From Penium margaritaceum (taxonomy: Eukaryota; Streptophyta; Zygnematophyceae; Desmidiales; Peniaceae), in NCBI GenBank assembly GCA_023375785.1, contig SZWC01000548.1, positions 238,072-302,071 of the forward strand: a stretch of DNA of 64,000 nucleotides, read 5' to 3'. A model generated the notes under the pieces. The model was not told the origin of the DNA. It did no database searches and worked only from the letters and a program-made list of their open reading frames with translations. Below are positions 46,363-59,324 of this stretch, piece by piece; position 1 is the first letter of the stretch, and every line of letters starts with the position of its first letter. A program made the position numbers and the translations under genes.

Positions 46363-49300
46363 CGGACGGCAAGTGCCATTGTGTCGGCCTTGTTTTCTAG
46401 TCCGTCGTCTCAAGCCGGTTGACAAAGGGTTATGGACCCACACTAACCAGTTGTAAGGCACACTTCCGTGCACTCTCACCCGTCCTCTTTGTTTGTAGCG
46501 CGCATCAGCTCCATCAGCTCCATCTGCTCCATCTACTCCATCTGCTCCATCAGCTCCAACAACGGTTGTTGGCACTTAGCAAACAAGGGCCAAGGACAGG
46601 CTCTGCCCTTGGAGGTGTGACCCTTGGGTCCTAATCAGGATAAGCTCTGCCCGTGGACGCACGGCCTTAGGTTCAATAGAGTGAATTCCTCTCTGTTTGT
46701 AGGTGATCAACGGGTGAGATGGTAAACAACAAATCTGCACCTTCCAAATCACTAGCAGACAACAGCCTACATCAGTCTACATCGGCCTCAACAATGCAAA
46801 GAAGCAGAGTAGCAGAATAGTAGGATGACGCCGCCTAGGACGCTCAGTCTTGAGCAAATCAATGATGGCATGACAAAGTTCACAGGGACTCAATTTCCCT
46901 TGTGGAAACGGCAGTTTGAGATTATTATGAAAGTGTGCGGCTACTTGAAGATGTTCCTTGGAGAAGAGGTGGAACCACCAAAAGATGACCCTGGGTATGA
47001 AGCATGGAGCGCCAAAAACGAGATGGCATTGGCCATCCTTGTGACAGTAGTGCATGGGTCACAACATGCCCATCTCCACGGCATCACACATGCATCGAAG
47101 GCTTATGAAAAGCTTGCACGTGTGTACCAGTCAACGACTTTGGCTAATCGTCTCTTCATCCTTCAAAAGCAGATTGGGATGAGAGTGAGTGAGGGAGAGT
47201 CGATTCCGGACTTCCTGCTGTAGTTTGAAGGACTGCTGCAACAAGTGACCCAGATGAGCTAGAAAATCGACACCAACATACAGGCCATGATTCTCATCAT
47301 GGCACTACCTGAAAGCTGGGGTCCACTGATCACCGTCTTGGGCGCTTGGAAGGAGGAGCTGACGTATGAGGCAGTGTCCGAGTACGTGCGCAATGAGGCC
47401 ATGCGTCGCAGCGGCAGTGAGGCCAACATCTCAGCATATGCCGCTCGGTATGATGGTCGCAACAGTCAAAACTCTTCTTCTGGTCAAGGGAGCAGTGGAA
47501 GCGGTGGTCATGGGGGAAAAGGCAATGGTGGCAATGGAAAGTGTTCAAAGCGTCATAGGAAGTGCCACAACTGTGGCAAGCTTGGGCACTGGGCACGGGA
47601 GTGTAGAGCTCCCAAGAAGGAAGACGGAGGCAAGGGTGGCAAGAACGAGGGCGGATGAAAGGGTAAGAAGGAACTTACTAACATGATGGCTGAGAGCGTG
47701 CCCATGACCAAGGGAGCGGCGCTACTCAAGCCAGGAGCGTTTGCACTCGACACTGGCACCGACCATCACTCCTCGAGGGAGAAGGCTTGCTTCGTCTCCA
47801 TCGAACACATCGACCACTGTTTCTGGTGGGCAAATGGTAGTGTCGCCTACGCTGAGGGTGAGGGAGACAAGCTGATCAGCATCAGCGTCAATGGTGCAGA
47901 GAAGGATCTGGAACTCTAGAGTGTGTTTTACATGCAACAAAACTCTTCTCGGTCTCCAAAATCACGGACCATGACATGACGGTTGTCTTCACACACAAGG
48001 AGGCTGTGATCGTCAAGAACAAAGACATCAAGATCTCCTACACCAAAGATGACCTCATCGCAGAGGTCCCAAGAGTCGACGGGCTCTACGTGCTTCAGAC
48101 CAAGCCTACGGAGAGCTCAGATGAGGGACATGCGGGTGCCGCAGAGACGGTGGTTCAAGCACCTGAGATTGTACGAGAGGCAGCTGCTGCGGCTGTCACC
48201 TCCACCAACGACGTTGATGCTAAACTGTGGCACAGGCGCTTTGGACATGTAGCTGACAGTACACTGCATGCAATGCAGCAACAGCAGGTGGTACGTGGGA
48301 TGGAGGGTTGCAAGGCAAAGGACGAGGCTGGGTATAAGAAGTTGTGTGAGCCATGCCTACAAGGCAAGACAAGGAGAAAGCGCTTCAAGTGCAATGGTCA
48401 GCGTGCAGCGGGCATCTAAGACCTGATTCACTCCGACGTGTACGGACCATTTTGCACGCCTTCAAATGGAGGAAGCAAGTACTTCCTGACCTTCATCGAC
48501 GACCACAGCCGCAAGGTGTGGACCTACTTCCTCAAGGGAAAGGAAGAGGTAAAGGAGAAGCTGCAAGAGTTTGTCGTTATGGTGGAGCGACGGACACAGA
48601 AGAAGGTCAAGGCACTACGTAGTGACAATGGCGGTGAATATGAGGCATGCAAGGGTTGGTTGAACCAACACGGCATCAACCACCAGACCACTACGCCCTA
48701 CACCCTGCAAAGTAATGGCGTTGTCGAGCGCATGTACCAGACCATCCTCGACATGACGCGAAGCATGCTCTTCGATGCCAAACTTCCACCTCGCTTCTAG
48801 GTGAAAGCTGCAAGGACAGCCTGCTACCTCGTGAACCTCATCCCTATAGCTGCACTTCATAGGCGGGGCAAGAAGAAGCAAGAGAAGCAGCTCAAGACGC
48901 GATAGGAGGTGTGGTCGGGAAAGAAGCCAGATGCCTCACATCTCAAGGTGTTCGGCTGCACTGCCGAGGCAAAGGTCCAAGCAGGGGAAGGGAGTGGGAA
49001 GTTGGATTCTCGTGCTTGCAAGTGCGTCATGGTCGACTACAAAACCATACACAAGGCATAGAGGTTGTGGGACCAAACTGCTGGAAAACTCATCCGAAAC
49101 CGAGACGTCGAGTTTGATGATAGGACGCTTGGACAAGGAGAGCCGCTAGATCCGGCCCACGTCCCCAAATCGGGAGAGTGGGTTGTGCTACTTGAGTCAG
49201 GAGATCAAGTACCTGACAACTGGCAGATTGTCCCAGTGAATCAGGGGAGTGGTTCTGCAAGGAGAGCTGTTGTGCACGCTGATACAATGACGGACTCCGA

Positions 49301-49541
49301 CACTCTGTCTGAGTCGTCTAAGGCTTCAGAGTCTGACTCTGAGGCCAGTGGCTCTTCCTCTGATGAAATATCACTAAGACAGCAAGCATCATTGCACCAC
49401 CAGCAGCAACAGAAGCAGCAAGACCAGCAGCATGACAACGATCTACCAGCAGGGACAATTTGGTGGAGCACACGTCAAAAGAAAGCCACAAAACAGTACG
49501 ATGCTGATATCGGCACATGGACCAAACTCAGCTGGTCGTGC

Positions 49542-50534
49542 ACCATGCCGCAGCTGTTCACTCCATGTCATGCAGCTCCGCGGTGGAAATCCATCTCTTT
49601 AGGAGCTATAAATGGCAGAATATCAATTCACGTGTACCACTACTGAAGTCAGTTGTGGTATGGCGAGCACATGAGAGGTTACGCTCAAATAAGGCGATGA
49701 TATTGGTGTCTTCCTCCATCCGAACCATGTTCATGTAGATGGCTGTCACAGTCTGAAGATAGCGGAGAGACAACGTAGAGGACGTGAACACCTGTCCATG
49801 ATGGGGAATTCAACGGACACAACCTCCATCGCAGATATTGTGGACCTCCTCTGTCCCAGAGGTTCTTGCCGGATGCGCCTGAGTGCCACGGTCCACATAG
49901 ATCATGGCGTAGTGGCATGGGGAGTCCTATGCCATCACTGGGTGGTCTGTTGCAGCTTCACGTCATGTCCTCAGACGTGTGGACACACGGATAGTAGGGA
50001 ATTCTATGGCAGAGCCACCAGCATGAGCGGGTAGGACATCCATGGCATCTGTGAATGTTTTTGGCTGACACTCCGTAGTTGCTTTGGTAGAGGGTCCGTG
50101 AGGTGGAGCCACTGCTCTGTCACCAGCAGTCGGTGGAGCTGCACCGTCAACGCCGTCGATGACCACTCTACGGAGGAGGTTGACCATGAACTCTGCCACA
50201 CCAAGCCCCTTGCCAGGTGGCGTTGCAGGCGTGACAACATCCTCCGGGGCGACTGCTGCTTCTTCGTCGTTGGGGATTCCGTTAGGAGCATCAGCTACTT
50301 GATTGCTGGCGATGTAGTGGTTTTAGCAAGGCTCATATCTGTGAAAGTTTCAAGGATGGTCTGCCACTGACATGATGAGAGGCACATGTTGGCGGAGCCA
50401 ATGGTGTGGAGGCATACCTTAAGCGGCTGGCGTTGTACGCAAGCTACAGTACGATCACTATTGAGTTCCATGGTGATCGCAAGCCTAATATTACAGTAGG
50501 GTGAGTGGTGGTGGATGGTGAAGTGATCTTTGAC
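49542..50534. other. Unassigned stretch
   Basis: No recognised gene. The minus strand has protein-like stretches (for example VAEFMVNLLRRVVIDGVDG near 50190, and YMNMVRMEEDTNIIALFERN near 49720) in different frames, without a domain I can name. They could belong to the hAT remnant next door. Confidence 0.35.
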
Positions 50535-51260
50535 TCATGCCCCCGGAGGAGAACAGCTGATGAAGTTGGCAACGTTCCGGACAAGGATGAAAATGCAGTC
50601 AATTTTAGGCCGGCCCAGAATTTGACTGACGCCCAAATTTAGGACATGGTCAAAATAGCACATGAACTGGCCCTGAATGAACCCTATGTAATCTTGCGAT
50701 GAAAAGCGGCAAGCCATGTAGATGTATACGGAGGCATTGTCTATGGTGAGGCATTTTACCCGCTCCCACCAACCGAAATCTTCGTGGACGTTCTGGAAAA
50801 TTTGGGAAAGTTGTTGCACGTTGTGGACACCCTCAGTGGCTCAAAACCAATCAAGCAGGACAGCAGGCGCTGGCGGAGGATGCCATGCGCACTGATGGTG
50901 ACAAAACAGTCATTTGCCATAGTTTTTTAGCCATCCATGGAAAACAAAAAATTTCCCAAGCAGTCGTGGAGGAGTCCATGACCTGCATTGCAAAAATAGG
51001 GAAATGCCTGCAAAATCTCACGAGCGATGGTTTGCTCGGATATGTGGTTAGCGGCAGAGTTTGCATGCTGCACAGCCTCCTAAAGCCACTCGAGTGTTGT
51101 GATGGTGAACGCCAAATTACCATCCACCAATGCATTCCAGATGGAAGGGCAAAGGTAGGAGGGGTCCCAGAAAGCTCGCCGAGTGCCCTGGCGGAGGTGC
51201 CTAAAATCAGGAAGGAGGCTGCCGACAATCATGCAAAGACTGGGAGGGTCACGTCCGCTC
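50535..51260 (-). pseudogene. hAT-type transposase core remnant (hAT-1)
   Basis: This minus-strand reading has the order expected of hAT DNA transposases. PDFRHLRQGTRRAFWDPSYL and CPSIW (about 51230-51130) resemble the region before the first catalytic Asp. FSMDG-stop-KTMANDCFVTIS (about 50945-50900) fits the DGWT..N..Y..LTAH first-Asp block, with a stop codon where the family has Trp. CLTIDNAS (50730-50753) is the second-Asp block, and DHVLNLGVSQIL (about 50652-50618) matches the H.LNL motif. A further stop lies between them (LDWF-stop-ATEG). The C-terminal dimerisation domain was not found. It is a pseudogene; family assignment is by motif only. Confidence 0.6.
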
Positions 51261-53716
51261 TCTACCAGCGACAATGCATGCCGCCAATGGGAAATGGCGA
51301 TGTGACACCACATGCCTGTGCTATTACTTCTGCGGATGCTGACCATGTGGATGGTGATGGCTTGATCGCAGAGGTAGCACTGCACACAGATAGCATCCAC
51401 GTTGGTAAGGTATAAGTAGTCCCAGCAACCAGCGCGGACGCGACATGTGGGGGACTTTAGAGTGTAGTCGAGACCTTGGCCAGAGATTGTTTAACAAGCG
51501 ATGTAGATGCTAGGAGCAAGCAGTTGGTTGTGCGCAATGTTGGAACGTCAAATTCTGCATGCACCCATTGATAGCATGCATATCATTAGGCAAGGAGTTA
51601 GTATTGTAAAAGCGGCGGGAACGGGATTCGGGCTTACCAAGTGGGCCGGCTGAAAGTGTGGAAATTCATGTTGGTAGAATGAATATTGCTTAGTTTTATG
51701 CACTTATTCAGTTATGTTACTGGTTTATATAAGTCCACTGAAGTTGTGTACTGCATGCACGTTTTGCGCACAATATGTTTTCCATGCCATGCTGGCAAAA
51801 TCTCTCTGGATAGCCACCCTAAATCTCTCGGGTGAAACGCCCAGCGGGTGAACAAAACAAATGCAGCCAGCAAACAAAAAACAGTGATGTTGTAGCACGT
51901 GGATGGTGCTACCAGAGAATACCCTACCACTTTCAATCGTGAAAAAAACCCAATCTTAAACTCTTTAATGCCAAAACTTACCTTCTCCCTATCGCTCACT
52001 CTCTGTTTTCCTCTCCCTTTTCTTTTACACCTCCCTCTCCCTTTCCATCTCCCTCTCCATCCCCCCAATTTCTAAGGAATGGCAATTGGGATTCACGGTT
52101 CGAGACGAATTGGAGGTCGGAGGGCACCACGAGACCTTACCAGGACTAGGGATGTTGAGTACGGTAGACTTTTGGGATTGTAGGATCCCGAATGAAGGGC
52201 GGGATACAGTAGAAACAGAGACAAATTCTTCTTGCAAATGTCTGAAATAGAGGGTCTTGTCTTCGAGCCCAGCAGAAAACAACATTTTTTTTGGAAAGAT
52301 CCAATCCTCGTCATTCAGAACTTACAAACCGCTCCACAATCAAACTTACTTCCAATAGTGGAAACATCCTAAAACCTACAAAATGACTGAAGTCAGAAAA
52401 GGAAAGCATTTTCAGACATAAACCGGGTGACATAGTAACATTTTGTGAGAAGTCAACAATTTCAGGTTTTGGCTGCAACTATAGATACCTCCATGGACAA
52501 ACTGAGGGTTTGAAATAGACATCTCATAAAAGAGAGACCAAACTATGGACCACGGACGGACCTTGCACGAGGGTTGGCGCAATCACCTCATGACTTATCT
52601 GCTAGCGAGGCACTGCATTTGTCTCACTCACAGAAGCCTCGATACCTACTCGTACGATATCAGGAGTGGAAAGCTCAGTCTACAAGCGAAACCCACAAAA
52701 GGACTAGGGTTTCATCAGTAGTTACATAGTTGTACTTAAGTACCGGACGTATTTTCCAAGCCAATTCAAAACTTCATCCTACAGTCCAAAGAACCATCGA
52801 ACGGTGACAGGTATGGGGAGCTCCGGTAAGTAGTTTTTTAATGTTCACACACCTGACGGAAATGACTATTTTGTGGTGATTTTTAACAAAATGAGCACTG
52901 TTCAACTGGGAGTCTGTACTCTCTATCGCGTGAGCACAGCAAGAAATATAAGTCTTTTGCCGTGGAGGTGGGGATTTCAAACTACAGATGGGCAACTCCA
53001 GGATCTCGTTTGCCGCTCCTTACCCATCACTTAAGGATGATGCCATCACTTATCCAACTGTCAATCTTACATCGTCGGCCTTCCACTAGGCCATTTTGTC
53101 CTTTTGTGAGTGTACCAGGGCACGTTTCAGCACCCCTCTATGTGAGGGTGGAATGCCAAATGGTCAATGCTCTTGCCTGGGATGACCTCTGGCCCATGCT
53201 GATAGAACCGAGGTGTAAGGATAAGGCGGTTTTTGTATTTTTTTACCAGAGAGAGGTAGAGAACATCTAACGGTGAATAGTTGCAACTTGGTGTAAGGCA
53301 TGGGTGCCTGTAGGCCCACCTACGCTTTGGTGGGAATAAAATCAGGATTTTTAGCCCCTCTCACAGATGCTTGAAGGTGGGCTTACCTTGCCCTGCATTG
53401 TGCACCTTGCAGTACCACGTGCTCATATGCAACCATGCAACAAGACAAGAGTATATCTGAGCAGCCATACAGGCAACCTGATGTATGCCAACAGGATTAG
53501 CTCAGTGTTATTCTGTATGAACTGTGCTGAATTAAGACATTTTCTCTTTGCATTCGTTCTTCCAATGGTGCATGTGTGCATCCTCACCGATAGTGTGTCG
53601 TTTGGTTTGTGTCTAGTGAGTAGTAAGCCACGTCATGTCATGCGCCGCAACAAGTGCCTCGGCCTCCTTGCAAACTTCTTTGCCTCTGTGTGGCAGATGG
53701 CAGCCTTCAATGACAG
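51261..53716. other. Low-coding stretch
   Basis: No firm gene. A C/T-rich tract lies at about 51985-52070. A plus-strand open frame of 102 codons (52962-53270) ends in a protein-like stretch (WDDLWPMLIEPRCKDKAVFV) that could be a host exon remnant, but I recognise no domain. Another open frame (53367-53735) runs into the B element and is not convincing. Confidence 0.45.
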
Positions 53717-53849
53717 ATTGCTGTCATTTTTGTAGTGCCCCTTCACCATTGCTGTACTTTGGACAAGTGTAGGCATGCACTGCTCCTTCAGAGTAAGTCC
53801 CCTATGTCCAGTCCTGATAGTCTAGCGGGTAGACGCCCTATGCGACAAG

Positions 53850-53926
53850 CCTGTGAAGCGCAATGGTTAGCGCTACAGAGTTAGAGCCGTGAGGTCACGG
53901 CTTTGTACCCTGATATGGACAATTTT
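53850..53926 (+). other. tRNA-like module, B1 5' LTR
   Basis: AGCGC/GCGCT with the 8-nt loop AATGGTTA at 53857-53874 is a textbook D-arm shape. The B-box position is decayed here (GGCTTTGTACCC) compared with the 3' LTR. TTTT lies at 53923-53926. Confidence 0.6.
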
Positions 53927-54299
53927 CTTTGTGACCCATAGGATGAGAGGAAGCTTCTAGGATGCTTCCAGTGGAGGTTGCCACTTGGCGGTCACAGGAC
54001 GCATGACGTGGCGGACTAGTGAGGTGGTCCGGGATTGCCCTGGAAGTGGCCCTCCAAGGAGCCACTGCGCACACAATTCTAGAGCCGGCTGTAGGACTAT
54101 AAGTACATGTCACTTGCATGTGATTAACTATCCACTTCTTACCCTTGAGACTTGTGCTGAAAACTAAGGCATAAGTTGGCCAACCAAGGGCAGATATAAA
54201 AGACTTAGGACAAGCTAAAAGGGGGAACCGAGAGGCCACGGAAGGGACAAGCTTTGTGAGCTGAACAGTGTGGAAACACGATCCCGAGGGAGATATCTT

Positions 54300-54321
54300 C
54301 TCATAGCTGAAATGCTATGAG
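54300..54321 (+). other. Conserved LTR hairpin, B1 5' LTR
   Basis: CTCATAGC pairs perfectly with GCTATGAG over the loop TGAAAT. Relative to B2, the fourth pair has changed from C-G to A-T on both sides. Confidence 0.87.
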
Positions 54322-54379
54322 CGGTCGGCGGATGTCACTGTACTCCGTTTTTAGACCGTTTGCCTCAGGCGGGTTGACA

Positions 54380-54396
54380 AAGGGTTATGGGCCCAC
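54380..54396 (+). promoter_or_regulatory. Primer-binding site, half-tRNA type (B1)
   Basis: AAGGGTTATGGGCCCAC follows the LTR directly and matches the complement of the initiator tRNA-Met anticodon arm. Confidence 0.9.
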
Positions 54397-57300
54397 ACTG
54401 ATCAGTGACCATTGCAAACCCTCCGCTCACATAAGTGGCAGGTTCATCGGCATCCAAGACTCGCGGCGTTGAAGACTCAGCTCCATCTGCTCCATCGTCA
54501 GCCTACCTAGGCCTAAGGTGTGTACAAGTGTGAGAGGACAGACACGAGATCGGCTCGTGGTCCAAACTGCTCTCCACGGACAAGGAACGAGGCCACACTC
54601 TGCCCTTGTGGGTATGACCCTTGAGTCCTAACAAGACAAGCTCTGTCGTTGTGGGTACGACCTCGTGTCTGTGGGAGCACTTCCTCCACCATAGCTAGGG
54701 GCCATCGGCTGGAGGGGTAAGCAATGGATTTGCACCTTCCAAATCGGTAGCAGACAACAGCCTACATCAGCCTACATCGGCCTCAACGAAGCAGAGAAGC
54801 AGAGTAGCAGGATGACAACGCCACCTACGACGCTGAGTCTTGAGGAGCTCAATGGTGGCATGACAAAATTCACAGGGGCAGGTTCACAATTTCCCTTCTG
54901 GAAATGGCAGTTTGAGATTGTCATGAGAGTACGCGGCTACTTGAAGATATTCCTTGGAGAAGAGGTTGAACCACCAAAAGATGACCCTGGGTATGCAGCA
55001 TGGAGCGCCAAAAACAAGCTGGCGCTAGCCATCCTTGTGACATCAGTCAATGAGTCACAGCATGTCCATCTCCACGGCATCACCCTCGCATCGAAGGCTT
55101 ATGAAAAGCTTGCACGTGTGCACCAGTCAACGGCTCTAGCTAATCGCCTCTTCATCCTTCAAAAGCTAATTGGGATGAGAGTGAGCGAGGGAGAGTCGAT
55201 TCCGGCCTTCCTGTTGCAGTTTGAAGGTTTGCTGCAACAAGTGACCGAGATGAACTAGAAAATCGACACCAACATGCAGGCCATGATTCTCATCATGGCG
55301 CTACCTGAAAGCTGGGGTCCTGTGATCACCGTCTTGGGCGGTTGGAAGGAGGAGGAGCTGACGTATGAGGCAGTGTCCGAGTACGTACGCAATGAGGCCA
55401 TGCGTCGTAGCGGCAGTGAGGCCAACATCTCAGCCTATGCCGCTCGCTATGATGGTCGCGGCAGCAACAACTCTTTTTCTGGTCACAGGAACAGCGGAAG
55501 CGGTGGCAATGGGGGAAAAGGCAATGGTGGCGGTGGAAAGAGATCAAAGCGTCCTGGGAAGTGCCACAACTGTGGCAAGCCTGGGCACGGGAGTGTAGAG
55601 CTCCCAAGAAGGAAGACGGAGGCAAGGGTGGCAAGAACGAGGGCGGAGGAAAGGGCAAGAAGGAACTTACCAACATGATGGCTGAGAGCGTGCCCACGAC
55701 CAAGGGAGCGGCGCTGCTCAAGCTAGGAGCGTTCGTGCTCGACTCTGGCACCGACCATCACTCCTCGAGGGAGAAGGCTGGCTTCGTCTCCATTGAACAC
55801 ACCGACCATCGCTTTCAGTGCGCAAATGGAGGTGTCGCCTACGCTAAGGGCGAGGGAGACAAGCTGATCAGCATCAGCGTCAATGGTGCAGAGAAAGATC
55901 TAAAACTGCAGAGTGTGGTTTCCATGCCCACATTTGCAACAAACCTCTTGTCGGTCTCCAAAATCACGGACCACGACATGACGGTTGTCTTCACACAGGA
56001 GGAGGCTGTGATCGTCAAGAACAAAGACATCAAGATCTCCTACGCCAAAGATGACCTCGTCGCAGAGGTCCCAAGAGTCGACGGGCTCTACGTGCTGCAG
56101 ACCAAGCCTGCAGAGAGCTCAGATGAGAGACATGCGGGTGCCGCCGAGACGGTGGTGCAAACACCTGAGACTGCACGAGAGACAGCCGCTGCGGCTGTCA
56201 CCTCCACCAACAACACAGATGCTGAGCTGTGGCACAGGCGCTTTGGGCACGTAGCCAACAGTACGCTGCAGGTGATGCAGCAACAGCAGGTGGATCGTGG
56301 GATGGAGGGTTGCAAGGCAAAGGACGAGGCTCGGTGTAAGAAGCTGTGTGAGCCATGCCTCCAAGGCAAGGCAAAGAGGAAGCGCTTCGAGCGCAATGGT
56401 CAGCGTGTAGCGGCCAACTTGGACCTGATCCACTCCGACGTGTGTGGACCAAACTGCACGCCTTCAAATGTAGGCAGCAAATACTTTCTGACCTTCATTG
56501 ACGACCACAGCCGCAAGGTGTGGATCTACTTCCTCATGGGAAAAGGAGAGGTCAAGGAGAAGCTGCAAGAGTTTGTCGCCATGGTGGAGCGGCAGACTGA
56601 GAAGAAGGTCAAGGCGCTGCGCAGTGAGAACGGTGGTGAGTACGAGGCGTGCAAGGGTTGGTTGAACCAACACGGGATCAACCACCAGACCACGACGTCC
56701 TACACCCCGCAGAGCAATGGCGTTGCCGAGCGCATGAACCATACCATCCTCGGCATGACGCGAAGCATGCTCTTTGACGCCAAACTTCCACCTCGCTTCT
56801 GGGCGGAAGCTGCAAGGATGGCCTGCTACCTCGTGAACCTTACCCCTGCAGCTGCACTTCGTAGGCGGGGCAAGAAGCAGCAAGCAAAGCAGCTCAAGAC
56901 GCCACATGAGGTGTGGTCGGGAAAGAAGCCGGATGCCTCACATCTGAAGGTGTTCGGCTGCACTGCCTGGGCAAAGGTCCAAGCAGGCGAAGGGAGTGGG
57001 AAGTTGGATGCTCGTGCCCGCAAGTGCATCATGGTCGGCTACGACACGGCACACAAGGCGTACAGGCTGTGGGACCAGACTGCTGGAAAGCTCATCCGAA
57101 GCCGAGACGTCGAGTTTGATGAGAGGACGCTTGGAAAGGGAGAGGTGTTGGATCCAGTCCACGCTCCCAAAATGGGAGAGTGGGTTGTGCTGCTTGAGTC
57201 AGGAGATCAAGTACCTGACAACTGGCAGATCGCGCCAGTGAATCAAGGGGGTGATTATGTAAGGAGAGTGGCTTAAAGGCTGACACAGCGACGGACTCCG

Positions 57301-59324
57301 ACACTCAGTTTGAGTAGTCCGAGGCTTCAGAGTCGGACTCTGAGGCCAGTGGCTCTTCCTCTGACGAAGGATCACGAAGGCAGCAAGCATCATCATAGCA
57401 GCACCAGCAGCAGCACCAACAGCAGCAACAGCACCAGGACCATGACAACGACCCACCAGCAGGAACAATTTGGTGGAGCACGCATCAAAAGAAAGCCACA
57501 AAACAGTACGATGCTGACACCGGCACATGGACCGGACTCAGCTGGTCTTGCTTGGCTCAGGGAGAGCCTGTGACAGTGGCAGACGCTATGACCAGGCCGG
57601 ATGCGGCCAAGTGGAAGGAGGCACTGGACAGCGAGCTCGCGTCCATTGAGGAGAATGAGACATGGGTTCTGGTGGACAGACCCCCAAACGCTCACGTGGT
57701 GGGGTCGAAGTGGGTTCTTCGGAAGAAGCTGAAGCACGATGGCACAATCGACAAGTACAAGGCGAGAGTTGTGGCGAAGGGATTCTCCCAGCGTGCACGC
57801 TCAGAGTACGAGGAGACCTTTGCGCCAGTCGTCACCTTCGCCTCCCTCGGATCCATGCTAGCCACTGCTGCTGCCAAAGACTTGGAGATCCACCAGATGG
57901 ACGTCAAGACAGCTTTCCTTTACGGGAAGCTGGAGAAAGAGGTGTTGATGGAGGTGCCTGAGGGAGTCAAGGCTCCAGAGGGCAAGGTGTGCAAACTCAT
58001 CAAAGCGCTCTACGGGTTGAAACAAGCCCCAAGGATGTGGTACAAGGAGATGGACGGCTTCATGGCCGGACTTGCTTTCGCGCACTGCCAGAACGACCCT
58101 GGTGTCTACGTGCAAGAGGATGAGCAAGGTCTGATGCTGGTCGCACTGTATGTGGACGATCTCATCATCTGCTCGTCTTCCATCGAGCTGCTGAATGAGC
58201 TGAAGACCAACCTCAGCAATAGATTCAAGATGAAGGACATGGGTCCTCTCGAGTACTACCTCGGGATCGCCATCCACTGCAACCGAGCAGCAGGTACCAT
58301 CGAATTGAGCCAGACGAAGTACATCATGGAGGTTTTGAAGCGCTACAACATGAAGGATTGCAAACCCATCAGCACGCCCATGACAACAGACATCGAGCTC
58401 TCCTCCTCCATGAGCCCCAGTACAGAAGCAGAACGGCGTGAGATGGAGAACATTCCCTACCAGTGTGCTGTTGGTAGCCTCATGTATGCCATGGTTGGAA
58501 CACGCCCTGATATCTGCTACGCTATGGAATAAGTGAGCAGGTTTGGGGCCAATCCAGGGCCACAACACTAGCAAGCCGTCAAGCGCATCATGCGCTATCT
58601 GCAGAAGACACGCCACATGGGACTCCAGTTTGGAGGCCAAGAGGGATCTGACCCGCTGCGACTTGTCTGCTACACAGACGCCGACTGGGGAGGAAGAATC
58701 GATGACAGAAATTTTACCTCGGGCTTTGTGTGCCTCTTGAATGGTGGTGCAGTCTCTTGGGCAAGCAGAAAGCAAGACTGTGTCTCCCTCTCTACCGCTG
58801 AGGCAGAGTACATCGCTCTGTCAGAAGCATGCAAGGATACACAGTGGCTACGCAGTTTGCTTGCTGAGATGAAAGTGCCACAGACAGAAGCAACGGTGGT
58901 CCGCATCGACAACAAGAGTGCCATGGCAATGGCACAGGATGATGTCATCTCCCGGCGTACGAAGCACATTGACATCAGGTACCACTACTCGCGCGATCTT
59001 GTCACCAAGGAGATTGTGGACCTGGAGTTCGTGAAGACGAAGAAGATGCTTGCATATTGCATGACAAAGGTGCTTGACAGCGACTTGCACTCTACAGGTA
59101 CTCAAGGGATTGGTATGGTCAACGCAACAAATGAATACTGAAGGCCAAGACAACTGGAGGGCTCACAGCAAGTGGACAGAGGTGCAAGGGAGAGTTTGTC
59201 ATTTTTGTAGTGCCCCTTGACCACTGCTGTACTTTGGACAAGTGTAGGCATGCACTGCTCCTTTGGAGTATGTCCTCTACGTCCAGTCCTGATAGTCTAG
59301 CCGGTAGACGCCCTATGCGACAAG

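Larger units (their letters stand above)
45747..49541 (+). mobile_element. Partial family B (subtype B1-like) copia element
   Basis: 5' LTR 45747-46424 (678 bp, TGTCATTTTG to GGTTGACA). Primer site from 46425 (GGGTTATGGACCCA, one mismatch to the half-tRNA site). Gag is about 46825-47660 with a CCHC knuckle (CHNCGKLGHWARECR) near 47568; protease near 47747; GAG-pre-integrase and integrase about 48220-49080. A Ser/Gln-rich linker follows, and family B similarity ends near 49541. No RT, RNase H or 3' LTR was found. The element is incomplete with several breaks (under ten in the part present). Confidence 0.88.
53722..54379 (+). repeat. 5' LTR of B1 element
   Basis: TGTCATTTTTGTAG to GGTTGACA. 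It carries a tRNA-like module (53850-53926) and a hairpin (54300-54321). Confidence 0.93.

Noticed and set aside
52962-53270. Host exon with a WPMLIEP..KDKAVFVFFY stretch
   Set aside because: The composition looks coding but a single short frame without a known domain or splice sites is not enough for a gene call.
53850-53926. A true tRNA gene in the B LTR
   Set aside because: D-arm and B-box shapes are good, but I cannot build an acceptor stem or a standard anticodon arm in B1 or B2, and the module lies inside an LTR in every copy. It is described as tRNA-like only.
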